A DNA stretch of 35,134 nt from Streptomyces europaeiscabiei (GCF_001550375.1 NZ_LRTR01000722.1:1-35134); one strand, 5' to 3'; shown: positions 25,799 to 33,317, counted from the stretch's first letter. Made by a program: numbers and translations. The notes: generated from the letters alone by a model not told the origin.

Positions 25799-26740
25799 CT
25801 ATATGAACCCGTTGATGCTGCTTTGCCCCGACGCCTCGCCCCGGTGCACGCCGTCCAGCCGGGCCACCTGCTCCGCCGTGAGCCGGAGGGCGCCGGCGGC
25901 GATGTTCTCGGCCAGGTGGTCCGGATCTCCCGTGCCGGGGATGGCGAGGACGTGCGGTCCCTGGTGGAGGGTCCAGGCGAGCCGGATCTGCGTGGGGGTG
26001 GCGTCATGGGCGCGGGCCACGGCGAGCAGTTCGCCGTCGTGCTCGGTGCTCGCGCCACCTTCGGGACCGGCGTCGCCGGCGATCGCGTAGAACGGGACGA
26101 ACGCGATGCCCTGTTCGCCGCAGACGCGCAGCACCTCGTCGGCGGCGGGGTCGGGGGCGTGCAGGCCGAACCGGTTCTGGACGCAGACCACCGGCGCGAT
26201 CGCCCGAGCCTCCGCGAGATGCCGGGGTTCGACGCCGGAGACACCGAGGTGGCGGATGAGCCCGGCGTCCCGCAGCTCGGCCAGCGCGCCGAAGTGCTCG
26301 GCGATGGATTCCTGCCGCATCCGGCGCAGATTGACGACGTCGAGGTGGTCGCGGCCCAACTGCCGCAGGTTCTCCTCGACATGGCCACGCAGCTGGTCGG
26401 GGCGGGCGGCCGTGCCCCACTCCCCCGTGTACTCGCGGTGCGGCCCGACCTTGGTGACGACGACCAGGTCGTCCGGGTACGGCCCACCCAGCGCGCTGTT
26501 GATCAGTTCGTTGGCGGAGCGCAGGGACGAGAAGTAGAAGGCGGCCGTGTCGATGTGGTTGACGCCCAGCTCGATCGCGCGCCGCAGCACGGCGATCGAC
26601 CCCTCACGCTCCCTCGGCGTCCCGAGGTGGAAGGCGGCGCTGCCCGTCAGCCGCATCGCGCCGAAGCCGACACGGTTGACGGACAGGTCACCGAGCATCC
26701 AGGTGCCCGCGGCACTCGCGGTGATGGTCGACGAGGTCAC
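25799..26740 (-). CDS. Aldo/keto reductase family oxidoreductase
   Basis: About 313 residues. The tetrad is suggested by IDTAAFYFSS (Asp and Tyr), TKVGPHREYTG (Lys) and the following segment near LDVVNLRR, where the usual catalytic His is replaced by an Asn-Leu context. Later segments HLGVSGVEPRHLAEARAI and VLAIPGTGDPDHLAENI fit the AKR barrel and NADPH site. The missing His means activity could differ from typical members. GTG at 26740 is a reasonable start, but no strong ribosome site is seen; ATG at 26797, inside the repeat region, is possible. The gene precedes the 24515-25750 gene closely. Confidence 0.8.
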   Translation of the reverse strand: MTSSTITASAAGTWMLGDLSVNRVGFGAMRLTGSAAFHLGTPREREGSIAVLRRAIELGVNHIDTAAFYFSSLRSANELINSALGGPYPDDLVVVTKVGPHREYTGEWGTAARPDQLRGHVEENLRQLGRDHLDVVNLRRMRQESIAEHFGALAELRDAGLIRHLGVSGVEPRHLAEARAIAPVVCVQNRFGLHAPDPAADEVLRVCGEQGIAFVPFYAIAGDAGPEGGASTEHDGELLAVARAHDATPTQIRLAWTLHQGPHVLAIPGTGDPDHLAENIAAGALRLTAEQVARLDGVHRGEASGQSSINGFI

Positions 26741-26787
26741 CGCCGCAGTCTCGCACGCGCCGGGCACCGCGCCCGTCGGATTTCTAC

Positions 26788-26838
26788 GGACAGACATACG
26801 TGACGGACAGACATACGTGACGGATGGACAGACGTGAC
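26788..26838. repeat. 17-bp tandem repeat, about three copies, upstream of the aldo/keto reductase
   Basis: Copies at 26788-26804 and 26805-26821 are identical (GGACAGACATACGTGAC); 26822-26838 is diverged, and a degenerate partial copy follows. The 353-bp gap between reductase and chitinase (26741-27093) contains this repeat, the hairpin at 27025-27048 and no gene that I can support. The repeats sit 48-98 nt before the GTG at 26740, where a regulator or recombination-prone element could lie. Confidence 0.9.
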
Positions 26839-27024
26839 GGATGACGGATGGACGTCTGTGTGGAGCGTCGCCACCGCCGAAGCCGGGTCGCCCAGGTCGT
26901 AGCGGTCCACGGCGAGGAAGTCGGGACTTCTTGCGGGCGGCGGATCGGCAGAACCGCTGGGCACGGTCGTGGCGCGGGGGCTCGGCAGGTCGATGCCCTT
27001 CGTCGGAGCGAGGGGGGTGACTCA

Positions 27025-27048
27025 GGGGCCCGGCCGTGGCCGGACCCC
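27025..27048 (-). terminator. Hairpin terminator downstream of chitinase
   Basis: GGGGCCCGGCC pairs with GGCCGGACCCC across a 2-nt loop with one mismatch. It lies 46 nt after the chitinase stop on the minus strand. Confidence 0.7.
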
Positions 27049-27093
27049 CGCAGCGAAGTCAGGTGCATGACATCTGGGACCGTTCCGCGGACG

Positions 27094-27981
27094 TCAGCAG
27101 TACAGGTTGCCGCCCGCAGAGGTGCCGAGGATCTGGACGAACCGCTGGTACGCGCTCACCCGGCTCTGCACCTGCGCCGGGTTCTTGCCGTCGCACTCCA
27201 GCGAGCCGTTGATACTGCGGATCGTGTGCCCGAAGCCGGCGCTGTTGACCATCGCGTGGTGGCCGGTCATGGTGCCGGGGCCGGTCTGGGTGTTCCAGTA
27301 CCACAGGGCGGTCTTCCAGGCGACGGCCGCGTCGTTCTGCACCAGCCAGGGGTTGCCCAGCAGGTTCAGGCCGAGCGCGTCACCGGCCGCCTTGTAGTTG
27401 AAGTTCCAGCTGAGCTGGATGGGACCGCGCCCGTAGTAGGCCGCCTGTCCGGCCGGACAGCCGTACGGCCTGCCCCAGTCGCAGTAGGTGGGGTAGTTGG
27501 CGGTGTTCTGCTCGACGATGTGGACGAGCCCGCCGGTCTCGTGGTTGACGTTGGCGAGGAAGGCCGCCGCCTCCTGCTTCTTGACGGTGTCGCTGCCGGT
27601 GGTGGCGAAGGCCGGGTAGGCACTCATGGCCGCCCGCAGCCCGCTGTACGTGTAGAACGAGTTCCGGTTCGGGAACATCTGCTGGAACTGCGCCTCGCTC
27701 ACCACGAACCCGGAGGGGTTGGTGGGGCCGTTCTCGCAGGCGTACGGCTCCCAGTACCAGGTGCTGATGGTGGGGTCGTACCCCGGGTTGTCGTGCTCGG
27801 CGATGTACGCCCTGCCGTCGGTGTAGCGCACGATGTCGCCGGTGACGTAGGACTTGCCGGCCACCCAGCTCGCGTAGCTCGAACACGCTGCGGCGGACGC
27901 GCTCTGGGCGGGCAGCAGAAGGGGTGCGGAACCGCCGATGACCAGCGCGGTCAGTGCGGCGGAGATACGACGCCTCGACAC
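27094..27981 (-). CDS. Secreted GH19 chitinase with N-terminal chitin-binding domain
   Basis: 295 residues. The signal peptide (MSRRRISAALTALVIGG, cleavage near ASA-A at 30) is followed by a CBM5/12-type domain (about 32-80: YASWVAGKSYVTGDIVRYTD, then WYWEPY). A linker leads to the GH19 catalytic domain (about 90-295). The two acids are Glu148 (NVNHETGG) and Glu157 (VEQNT), nine apart as in Streptomyces griseus ChiC. The enzyme hydrolyses chitin outside the cell with inversion. GTG at 27981 has GGAG 8 nt upstream. Upstream sites resembling DasR/chitinase direct repeats suggest N-acetylglucosamine-responsive control. It is a single-gene unit with its own terminator. Confidence 0.95.
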   Translation of the reverse strand: MSRRRISAALTALVIGGSAPLLLPAQSASAAACSSYASWVAGKSYVTGDIVRYTDGRAYIAEHDNPGYDPTISTWYWEPYACENGPTNPSGFVVSEAQFQQMFPNRNSFYTYSGLRAAMSAYPAFATTGSDTVKKQEAAAFLANVNHETGGLVHIVEQNTANYPTYCDWGRPYGCPAGQAAYYGRGPIQLSWNFNYKAAGDALGLNLLGNPWLVQNDAAVAWKTALWYWNTQTGPGTMTGHHAMVNSAGFGHTIRSINGSLECDGKNPAQVQSRVSAYQRFVQILGTSAGGNLYC

Positions 27982-28115
27982 GGGACCAACTCCTTCGTGG
28001 AGCACGGCCGCACCCGGGCAGGGGCCCGAAGGCGTGACTGGACGGAACCTCGCGCGCACGCGCCGGCGGAGCCGACCACGGCGTGGGCGCGGCCGTGGTG
28101 GGGGGTGTGGGGCAC

Positions 28116-28158
28116 ACTCAACCGCGTTGGTCTGTACCAGTCAAGGGTGTAGACCAGT
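28116..28158 (-). promoter_or_regulatory. Chitinase promoter with two DasR-like (dre) boxes / 12-bp direct repeats
   Basis: 28126-28141 (GTTGGTCTGTACCAGT) matches the dre consensus ACTGGTCTAGACCACT-type element at about 12 of 16 positions, and 28143-28158 (AAGGGTGTAGACCAGT) at about 13 of 16. On the gene strand they read as TGGTC/TGGTA...ACC direct repeats 18 bp apart, as in known Streptomyces chitinase promoters. TTGACT (28144-28139) and TTGAGT (28121-28116) are spaced 17 nt and could be -35 and -10. Confidence 0.65.
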
Positions 28159-28189
28159 CGACTCGTATGACACGAGGTCAGGCGCTGGA

Positions 28190-28819
28190 TCAGGTCAGTC
28201 CTCGGGGCAGCCGAGCCAGTAGCCGAAGCCGCACGCCCGTCTGGACCTCGGGGTGGGCCCCCTCGACGATCGCGTCCACATCGCCCTTGCGGTAGGCGTC
28301 GAGCAGTGCGTCGTGCACCTTGGCCACGGCGAACCTGCCGGCCCGGGTCCCGTCGGCCGGGTCGCCCGGCAGCGGTTCACGCCGCGTACGGCCCCAGAAG
28401 AGTTCGCCGGTGATGCCCTCGGAACCCATCGTCGGAAACAGCATGACGATGGGGCGCTCGCTCTCGGCGCCGGTGTTCTTGTCGCGCCCCCGGCCCGACC
28501 CGCTCACGAAGGTGTACCAGGAGGTGTTGATCTCCGTCACGGGCCGGATCCCGACCACGGCGGCGAACCGGTGCATGTCGCGGTAACGGCTCTCGATGGC
28601 CTCGCATGTGTCGACGATCCGCTGCGTCGGGATCTCCTTGCCCTCTTCGAGGGTGGGGACGACGGTGTACGCGTAGGGTCCGCTCGGTGCCAGCGTCGCC
28701 AGGATGTCCTCGACCACGTCGACGTACTCGGCCTTGACGTGCTTCCACGCGACCGCCGAGGTCTGCACCCGGAGGTCCGACGAGACGAGGAGTTCCTCGA
28801 CCTTGGCCCGGTCTTTCAT
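28190..28819 (-). CDS. Hypothetical protein with a possibly truncated NTF2-like C-terminal end
   Basis: 209 residues. The first about 165 residues are helical then beta-rich (AKVEELLVSSDLRVQTSAVA, INTSWYTFVSGSGRGRDKN) and I do not recognise them. The last part, VAKVHDALLDAYRKGDVDAI then VEGAHPEVQTGVR, looks like the start of a SnoaL/NTF2-type domain, which normally needs about 100 more residues. It ends abruptly at RLPRGLT, just before the chitinase promoter. A shifted frame continues only to GYWLGCPED. So the gene may be truncated by deletion at its 3' end, or this is a natural short form. ATG at 28819 has GGAGAAGG upstream. Confidence 0.65.
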   Translation of the reverse strand: MKDRAKVEELLVSSDLRVQTSAVAWKHVKAEYVDVVEDILATLAPSGPYAYTVVPTLEEGKEIPTQRIVDTCEAIESRYRDMHRFAAVVGIRPVTEINTSWYTFVSGSGRGRDKNTGAESERPIVMLFPTMGSEGITGELFWGRTRREPLPGDPADGTRAGRFAVAKVHDALLDAYRKGDVDAIVEGAHPEVQTGVRLRLLARLPRGLT

Positions 28820-28994
28820 GGTCCTTCTCCTCACGGGGCCGAGCGGCCCGGTGGGGGTGGGAGCGAACCGTCGCCCATGGAGCCGCCGGGGCGCGGCCCG
28901 GCGATCACATGCGAGCGCAACGGCCTGACCGGTTGCGGCCGTCGACCTGACGTCGGGCCGACGTGGCGCAGGTCACACGGTCCACGCCGCCCGA

Positions 28995-29041
28995 GAAGAT
29001 GTGATCCTCCGGCCCCGAAGATGTGATCTCTGGGGCCGGAG
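28995..29041. promoter_or_regulatory. Direct repeats and hairpin upstream of the acyl-CoA dehydrogenase-like gene
   Basis: GAAGATGTGATC occurs at 28995-29006 and 29017-29028, 22 bp (about two helical turns) apart. CTCCGGCCCC (29007-29016) and GGGGCCGGAG (29032-29041) form perfect 10-bp arms around the second repeat. The element ends 17 nt before the ATG at 29059, so it could be an operator or an RNA structure in the 5' UTR. Confidence 0.75.
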
Positions 29042-29058
29042 CCGGGGAGAATCACCCC

Positions 29059-30102
29059 ATGACCACGTCACCGCACCCCCTCGTCGTCCAGGCGCGCCGG
29101 CTCGCCGCCGAGGTGCTCGCGCCGCAGGCGGAGCGCGTCGACCAGGAGGGGGTGCCCGCGAGCAGTATCGAGGCCATCAAGCGGTCGGGACTGCTCGGGG
29201 TGAGCGCGCCGGTGGCTTACGGCGGGGCGGGAGCACCCAACTCCGTGGCACGGGACACCGCCGAGATCCTGGCGGGGGCCTGTTGTTCCACGTGGTTCGT
29301 GCAGACCCAGCACTACACGCCCGTGCTGACCCTGGTGAAGAGCGAACTACCCGCCCGTGAAGGGCTGCTGGGGAAGCTGGCCACCGGCGAACTGCTGTCC
29401 GGTGTCGCGTACGCGCACTTGCGCAGATATCCGCAGGTGCCGGTGCGGGCCGTGCCGAAGCGTGGTGGCTGGCGGTTCCACGGCACGGTTCCCTGGTACA
29501 CGGGATGGGGGCTCAACGATGTGATGCTGCTGGCCGGGGTGACGGACGCGGACGAGGTGGTGTTCGCCTTCACCGAGGCCAGGCAGCAGTCCGGGCTGAA
29601 GGCCTCCGCGCCCATGCGGCTCGCGGCGCTCACGGCCGCCCGTACGGTCTCGCTCGACCTCGACGGACTGTGGATCCCCGAGGAGGCGGTGGCCCTGCAC
29701 GCCCCGTACGAGTCCTGGGCCGCGAGCGACCGCCCCAAGCCCACGAACGCCTCGCCTGCGGTGTTCGGGGTCGCCGAGTCGGCGCTCGGTCTGCTGGACC
29801 AGGACGACCCCACGACGAAAGGGCTGCGGCTGCGGCTGGACAAGGTACGGCGGCAGGCCTACGCCCTCGCCGACCATCCGGCGCCCCATGAGCACATGGA
29901 GGAGCGGCTCGCCCTGAAGACGAAGGCGTTCGACCTGATGCGCACGGCGACGACCGCCGCGGTCGTCTCCGGCGGCGGACGCGCCCTCGACCTGGACAGC
30001 CGGGCGCAACGTCTGGCCCGCGAGGCGCTCTTCCTGCTGGTGCAGGGCCAGACCGCCGAGGTGCGCCGGGCCCACCTCGGCTCGCTGTCGGCCGCGTACT
30101 GA
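29059..30102 (+). CDS. Acyl-CoA dehydrogenase-like flavoprotein
   Basis: 347 residues, somewhat shorter than the usual 380. The N-terminal helical part (VVQARRLAAEVLAPQAERVD, then SGLLGVSAPVAYGGAGAPNS) is followed by the middle beta-domain (GVAYAHLRRYPQVPVRAVPK, then GGWRFHGTVPWYTGWGLND) and a C-terminal helical part (RTATTAAVVSGGGRALDLDS). The pattern GxWRFxGTxPWYTG resembles flavin-binding acyl-CoA dehydrogenase homologues and HpaB/DszC-type relatives. The catalytic Glu of classical dehydrogenases cannot be placed with confidence, so dehydrogenase activity is only inferred. ATG at 29059 is preceded by GGGGAGA. It runs in the same direction as the GNAT gene, 68 nt ahead of it. Confidence 0.8.
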   Translation: MTTSPHPLVVQARRLAAEVLAPQAERVDQEGVPASSIEAIKRSGLLGVSAPVAYGGAGAPNSVARDTAEILAGACCSTWFVQTQHYTPVLTLVKSELPAREGLLGKLATGELLSGVAYAHLRRYPQVPVRAVPKRGGWRFHGTVPWYTGWGLNDVMLLAGVTDADEVVFAFTEARQQSGLKASAPMRLAALTAARTVSLDLDGLWIPEEAVALHAPYESWAASDRPKPTNASPAVFGVAESALGLLDQDDPTTKGLRLRLDKVRRQAYALADHPAPHEHMEERLALKTKAFDLMRTATTAAVVSGGGRALDLDSRAQRLAREALFLLVQGQTAEVRRAHLGSLSAAY

Positions 30103-30170
30103 TCCCCGGCAGCGGACTTGCGCCGTGGGGCCCGCACGAAGCCCGGCAGGTGTCGTGTGATGCTGGCGTC

Positions 30171-30671
30171 ATGACTCACCAGCGCGAGATCTCCGTCGTC
30201 AAGTGGACGGGCCGGACCGCTTCCGCCGTGGGCGGGCCGACCTCGTTGCTCGCCGCCTACCACCTGCGGACCGAGGCCGAGAAGGGCGAGCCCGTCGCCG
30301 ATGCGGAGGGGCTGCCGGACCGCTACCGGGCGGAGATCTCCGACCCGGCGGCCGCGTTCGCCGACGATGCCGTGCTGGTGGCGCTGAGCGGGGACACCGC
30401 GGTGGGCTGTGTGGTGGTGACCGCTCCCACCGACGGGCGGTCGGAGATCAAGCGACTCTGGACGGACCCGGCGTTCCGGGGCCGGGGCATCGCCTCCGGC
30501 CTGCTCGACGCCGCGCTCGCACATGCCGCGGAGGGTGGCGTGAGCACGGTGCGATTGTCGGTGTGGAACTGGCGGACCGGGGCCGTCGCCCTGTACGAGC
30601 GACTCGGTTTCGAGATCACCGAGTCGTGGGACGAGCGGGATCGACTGGTGTGCATGGAGCGCGCTGTGTGA
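30171..30671 (+). CDS. GNAT-family N-acetyltransferase
   Basis: 166 residues with the GNAT fold. The acetyl-CoA site is visible as RLWTDPAFRGRGIASGLLDA (motif A, Arg-Gly-x-Gly-Ile-Ala), followed by VRLSVWNWRTGAVALYERLG (motif B) and FEITES. An N-terminal segment of about 60 residues precedes the core. Acceptor substrate unknown. No clear Shine-Dalgarno lies before ATG 30171; GATGCT 6 nt upstream could be a -10 box of a leaderless transcript, so this start is kept, with ATG 30150 as a weaker alternative. Confidence 0.85.
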   Translation: MTHQREISVVKWTGRTASAVGGPTSLLAAYHLRTEAEKGEPVADAEGLPDRYRAEISDPAAAFADDAVLVALSGDTAVGCVVVTAPTDGRSEIKRLWTDPAFRGRGIASGLLDAALAHAAEGGVSTVRLSVWNWRTGAVALYERLGFEITESWDERDRLVCMERAV

Positions 30672-30723
30672 GCGTCGCCCGGTCCGAGGGGGCAGGAGCG
30701 GCTCCGCTGTCGCTCTCTTCGGC

Positions 30724-31875
30724 TCACCCCTTCCAGCCCGCGAACGGCACCTGTGCCGTGGCGGTCGTCGGCCCGGCGAAGGGGTGCTGCCACACCCCCT
30801 GGGCGGCGAGGCGCGGGAGGACGCCCTCGCCGAACCAGTACGCCTCCTCCAGGTGCGGGTAACCGGAGAGGACGAACTCGTCGATACCGAGGGCGTGGTA
30901 CTCCTTGATGCGCTCGGCGACCTCGTCGTGGCTGCCGACGAGGGCGGTGCCCGCGCCCCCGCGCACCAGGCCGATGCCGGCCCAGAGGTTGGGGTGGATC
31001 TCCAGGCTGTCGCGGTTGCCGCCGTGCAGGACGATCATGCGCCGCTGGCCCTCCGACTCGCTGCGGGCGAGTCCGGCCTGCACGGACCGGACGGTCTCGG
31101 GGTCGAAGCCGTCGAGCAGCCGGTTCGCCTCCGCCCAGGCCTGCTCGGCGGTGTCGCGGGTGATGACGTGCAGCCGGATGCCGAAGCGGAGGGTGCGACC
31201 CTCGTTCGCCGCCAGCCCCTTGATCCAGGCGATCTTCTCGGCGACCTTGGCCGGTGGCTCCCCCCAGGTGAGATAGACGTCGACGTGCCGGGCGGCGATC
31301 TGCCCGGCGATCGACGAGGAGCCGCCGAAGTACACCTCGGGCACGGGGTCGGGCAGCCGGGCCAGCCTTGCGTCCTCGACCCGGAGGTGTTCGCCGTCGA
31401 GGTCGACGGTCTTGCCCTCCCACAACTCCCGTACGACCTCCAGGAACTCGCCGGTACGGCGGTACCGGTCGTCCTTGTCGAGGAAGTCGCCGTAGGCGCG
31501 CTGCTCGTGACTCTCGCCACCGGTCACGACGTTGAGGAGGAGTCGTCCGCCGGTGTGCCGCTGGAAGGTGGAGGCCATCTGGGCGGCGAGCGTGGGCGAG
31601 ACGAAGCCGGGGCGGAAGGCGACCAGGAACTTCAGGCGTTCGGTGTTCTGGCTGACCATCGCGGTGGTCAGCCAGGCGTCCTCGCACCAGGCACCGTTGG
31701 GGGTGAGGGCGCCGACGAAGCCGAGGTCCTCGGCGGCGCGGGCGATCTGGCTCAGATAGGCGACCGTCGGCGGCCGGTCCCGGCCGGACTCGGTGGCGGG
31801 GGCGCCGTGGCCGCCGCCGACGACGTGACGGCTGTCGCCGTTGGTGGGCAGGAACCAGTGGAAGGTGAGGGTCAC
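30724..31875 (-). CDS. ssuD: FMNH2-dependent alkanesulfonate monooxygenase (SsuD-like, LLM family)
   Basis: 383 residues, matching SsuD length. It uses reduced FMN and O2 to cleave alkanesulfonates, releasing sulfite and an aldehyde for sulfur supply. Recognisable segments are FHWFLPTNGDSRHV at the start, LTPNGAWCEDAW, RLKFLVAFRPGFVSPTLAAQ, NVVTGGESHEQRAYGDFLDK and EVYFGGSSS, with the bacterial-luciferase-like barrel order intact. GTG at 31875 has GGAG 8 nt upstream. It is third in the leftward ssuE / decayed monooxygenase / ssuD operon, and the FMN reductase two positions upstream would supply reduced flavin. Confidence 0.92.
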   Translation of the reverse strand: MTLTFHWFLPTNGDSRHVVGGGHGAPATESGRDRPPTVAYLSQIARAAEDLGFVGALTPNGAWCEDAWLTTAMVSQNTERLKFLVAFRPGFVSPTLAAQMASTFQRHTGGRLLLNVVTGGESHEQRAYGDFLDKDDRYRRTGEFLEVVRELWEGKTVDLDGEHLRVEDARLARLPDPVPEVYFGGSSSIAGQIAARHVDVYLTWGEPPAKVAEKIAWIKGLAANEGRTLRFGIRLHVITRDTAEQAWAEANRLLDGFDPETVRSVQAGLARSESEGQRRMIVLHGGNRDSLEIHPNLWAGIGLVRGGAGTALVGSHDEVAERIKEYHALGIDEFVLSGYPHLEEAYWFGEGVLPRLAAQGVWQHPFAGPTTATAQVPFAGWKG

Positions 31876-31888
31876 GTGGGGTCTCCGA

Positions 31889-32370
31889 TCAGGGATGTCG
31901 GCGGCGGCAGGTCATCGGGGCCGACCTTCGGAGCAGGCCGCGGCGTGGGGGTCCGGTGCCGTTGAGGACATGGCGCCCGATGTGCTGGTTCTTCCAGCGG
32001 GCCGGGTCGTGCAATCCAGGAGGGGCGGCGCGCAGCGCCTCGTTGAGGGGCGGTGGTCGTGCGGCGGGTGGGCGGGTGCGGGCGTCGCGCCGATGCCGGT
32101 GCAGGTTGCGGGAGTTGAGCGCCGAGCGGGTGCCGGAGCCTCGAACAGGGCGCCTGCGATCTCGACATCGGCGGAGGCCGACAGCCCTGAGGCGGAGAGC
32201 CGGTCCAACTCGGCGCGCGGCAGCCGCCGGTCGGCGTCCCTCTCCGGGGCACCGGCACGGAACTCCGCGGCGGGCGCGGCGGCGACGGTCAGGGCGTCGT
32301 CGGCGACCACCTTGGCGGGCGGCGGACCGGAGGGGGAGGCGGCCGGGGCTTCGGTGAGAGCGTCGGTCAT
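31889..32370 (-). pseudogene. Remnant of an SfnB/DszC-like acyl-CoA dehydrogenase-type monooxygenase gene
   Basis: The intact ATG end (codons 1-63) reads AAEFRAGAPERDADRRLPRA, then ELDRLSASGL, which matches the start of SfnB/DszC-type FMNH2-dependent oxidoreductases. At about 32181 it jumps to SASADVEIAGALFEA, a segment that normally lies about 300 residues later. A -1 shift near 32139 then opens the frame GTRSALNSRNLHRH-x-RDAR, and after an insertion of about 55 bp the family C-terminus is readable: LHDPARWKNQHIGRHVLNGT near 31990-32018. Its TGA is 31889-31891. So the core of the gene is deleted and the C-terminus is frameshifted. It lies 4 nt after ssuE and 13 nt before ssuD in the same operon. 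Confidence 0.8.
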
Positions 32371-32374
32371 GGCG

Positions 32375-32929
32375 TCAGCTCGCGGCGGCCAGCACCGGCA
32401 CGGGGCCGAGGGCGTTGAGGAACTGGTCGACGACCTGGCCGAGGGCCTCGGCCGTGGCCGGGGCGACCGTGACCCTGCCGTCCTCGCCGACGGTGATGTC
32501 CTTGTCGAGGGTGAACCACCCGGGGACGATGTGCCGGGCTCCCATGGAGCTGAGCACCGGCCGCAACGCGTAGTCGATGGCGAGGACGTGGGCGGTGGTG
32601 CCGCCGGTGGCCAGGGGCAGCACGGTCTTGCCGGTGAGGGCGTACTGCGGGAGCAGGTCGAGCAGGGCCTTGAGGACTCCGGAGTAGGCGGCCTTGTAGA
32701 CGGGGGTGCCGATGACGATGCCGTCGGCCCGCTCGAAGAGTGCGGTCGCCTCGACGATCGCCGGGTGCTTGAAGTCCGCGCCGAGCAGGGCCTCGGCGGG
32801 GATGGTGCGGATGTCCAGCGGCACGACCTCGTGGCCCTGGGCGGCCAGGCGGGCGTCGAGATGGCGTACGAGCTTCGCGGTGCGGGAGGAGACGGAGGGG
32901 CTGCCGGAGACGGACAGGACGGTGGCCAT
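32375..32929 (-). CDS. ssuE: NAD(P)H-dependent FMN reductase (SsuE-like)
   Basis: 184 residues with the flavodoxin-like fold: N-terminal LSVSGSPSVSSRT binds FMN phosphate, and GTPVYKAAYSGVLKALLDLL, then PLATGGTTAHVLAIDY, form the isoalloxazine and dimer region. These segments match SsuE/MsuE reductases, which hand reduced FMN to sulfonate monooxygenases. The ATG has AGAGGG upstream (AAAGAGGGCCC). It is first in the operon, after a roughly 300-nt leader that holds a leader peptide gene and CGGGCAC repeats. Confidence 0.92.
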   Translation of the reverse strand: MATVLSVSGSPSVSSRTAKLVRHLDARLAAQGHEVVPLDIRTIPAEALLGADFKHPAIVEATALFERADGIVIGTPVYKAAYSGVLKALLDLLPQYALTGKTVLPLATGGTTAHVLAIDYALRPVLSSMGARHIVPGWFTLDKDITVGEDGRVTVAPATAEALGQVVDQFLNALGPVPVLAAAS

Positions 32930-32966
32930 GGGCCCTCTTTCTGGGAACCCGGGGTGACCGCGCGGA

Positions 32967-33174
32967 CGGGCACGCCGGAAGGGAGCGAGCGGTCAGGAGT
33001 ACCGGGTGGGGATCGAGCAGTTCGCCTTTTCACGGGCGCGGCGGGCATGCGGAACTTCTGTCACGGAGTGTTTTCGGGCACGTCTGATTCTTCGGGCACG
33101 CCTGATTCAGGGTCAGGGGGTGCGCGGGCACTTCAGCAGGAGGAGCGCATACATGTCATGGGATGCGCGGGCAC
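32967..33174 (-). repeat. Repeated GTGCCCG heptamers and an 18-bp tandem pair in the ssuE leader
   Basis: CGGGCAC (plus strand) occurs at 32967, 33075, 33093, 33125 and 33168. The copies at 33073-33090 and 33091-33108 are an 18-bp tandem pair with one mismatch, and an 11-bp segment (TGCGCGGGCAC) occurs at 33121 and 33164. The stretch 32930-33226 otherwise holds no gene that I can support. Confidence 0.75.
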
Positions 33175-33226
33175 GGTGAATTCAGGCGCGGAAAGCAGAA
33201 TTGCGCGGCGGATCGCGGAGAGGTGA

Positions 33227-33310
33227 TCAGGCCGCGGCGCGACAGGAGGCGCTGGAGACGCGCGCGAGGTCGACGTGGCGTCGCCGCGTGAGGTCCAGTC
33301 GCATCTTCAT
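33227..33310 (-). CDS. Leader peptide of the sulfonate operon, 27 residues
   Basis: The peptide begins MKMRLDLT and continues RRRHVDLARVSSASC with a short alanine tail. It belongs to the short Streptomyces sulfur-gene leader peptides of the form (L)T-x-RRH-(I/V)-DL-x-RVSSA-x-C. The single Cys codon (TGT) lies near the end, where ribosome stalling at low cysteinyl-tRNA could act on downstream RNA structure, as in cysteine-responsive attenuation in mycobacteria. No Shine-Dalgarno is present and a promoter places transcription at the ATG, so it appears leaderless. ATG 33304 is an in-frame alternative. It reads toward ssuE, whose ATG is about 300 nt further on. Confidence 0.8.
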   Translation of the reverse strand: MKMRLDLTRRRHVDLARVSSASCRAAA

Positions 33311-33317
33311 GCCGTCG

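Noticed and set aside
26737..26964. Minus-strand frame containing SPDFLAVDRYDLGDPASAV
   Set aside because: The stretch looks protein-like, but the rest of the frame is translated 17-bp repeat and there is no ribosome site or further domain. It may be a small remnant; I cannot support a gene.
33153..33179. Eight-residue plus-strand micro-ORF with a strong AGGAGG site
   Set aside because: It lies antisense inside the ssuE leader and has no repeat in a second locus or family resemblance; probably chance in GC-rich sequence.
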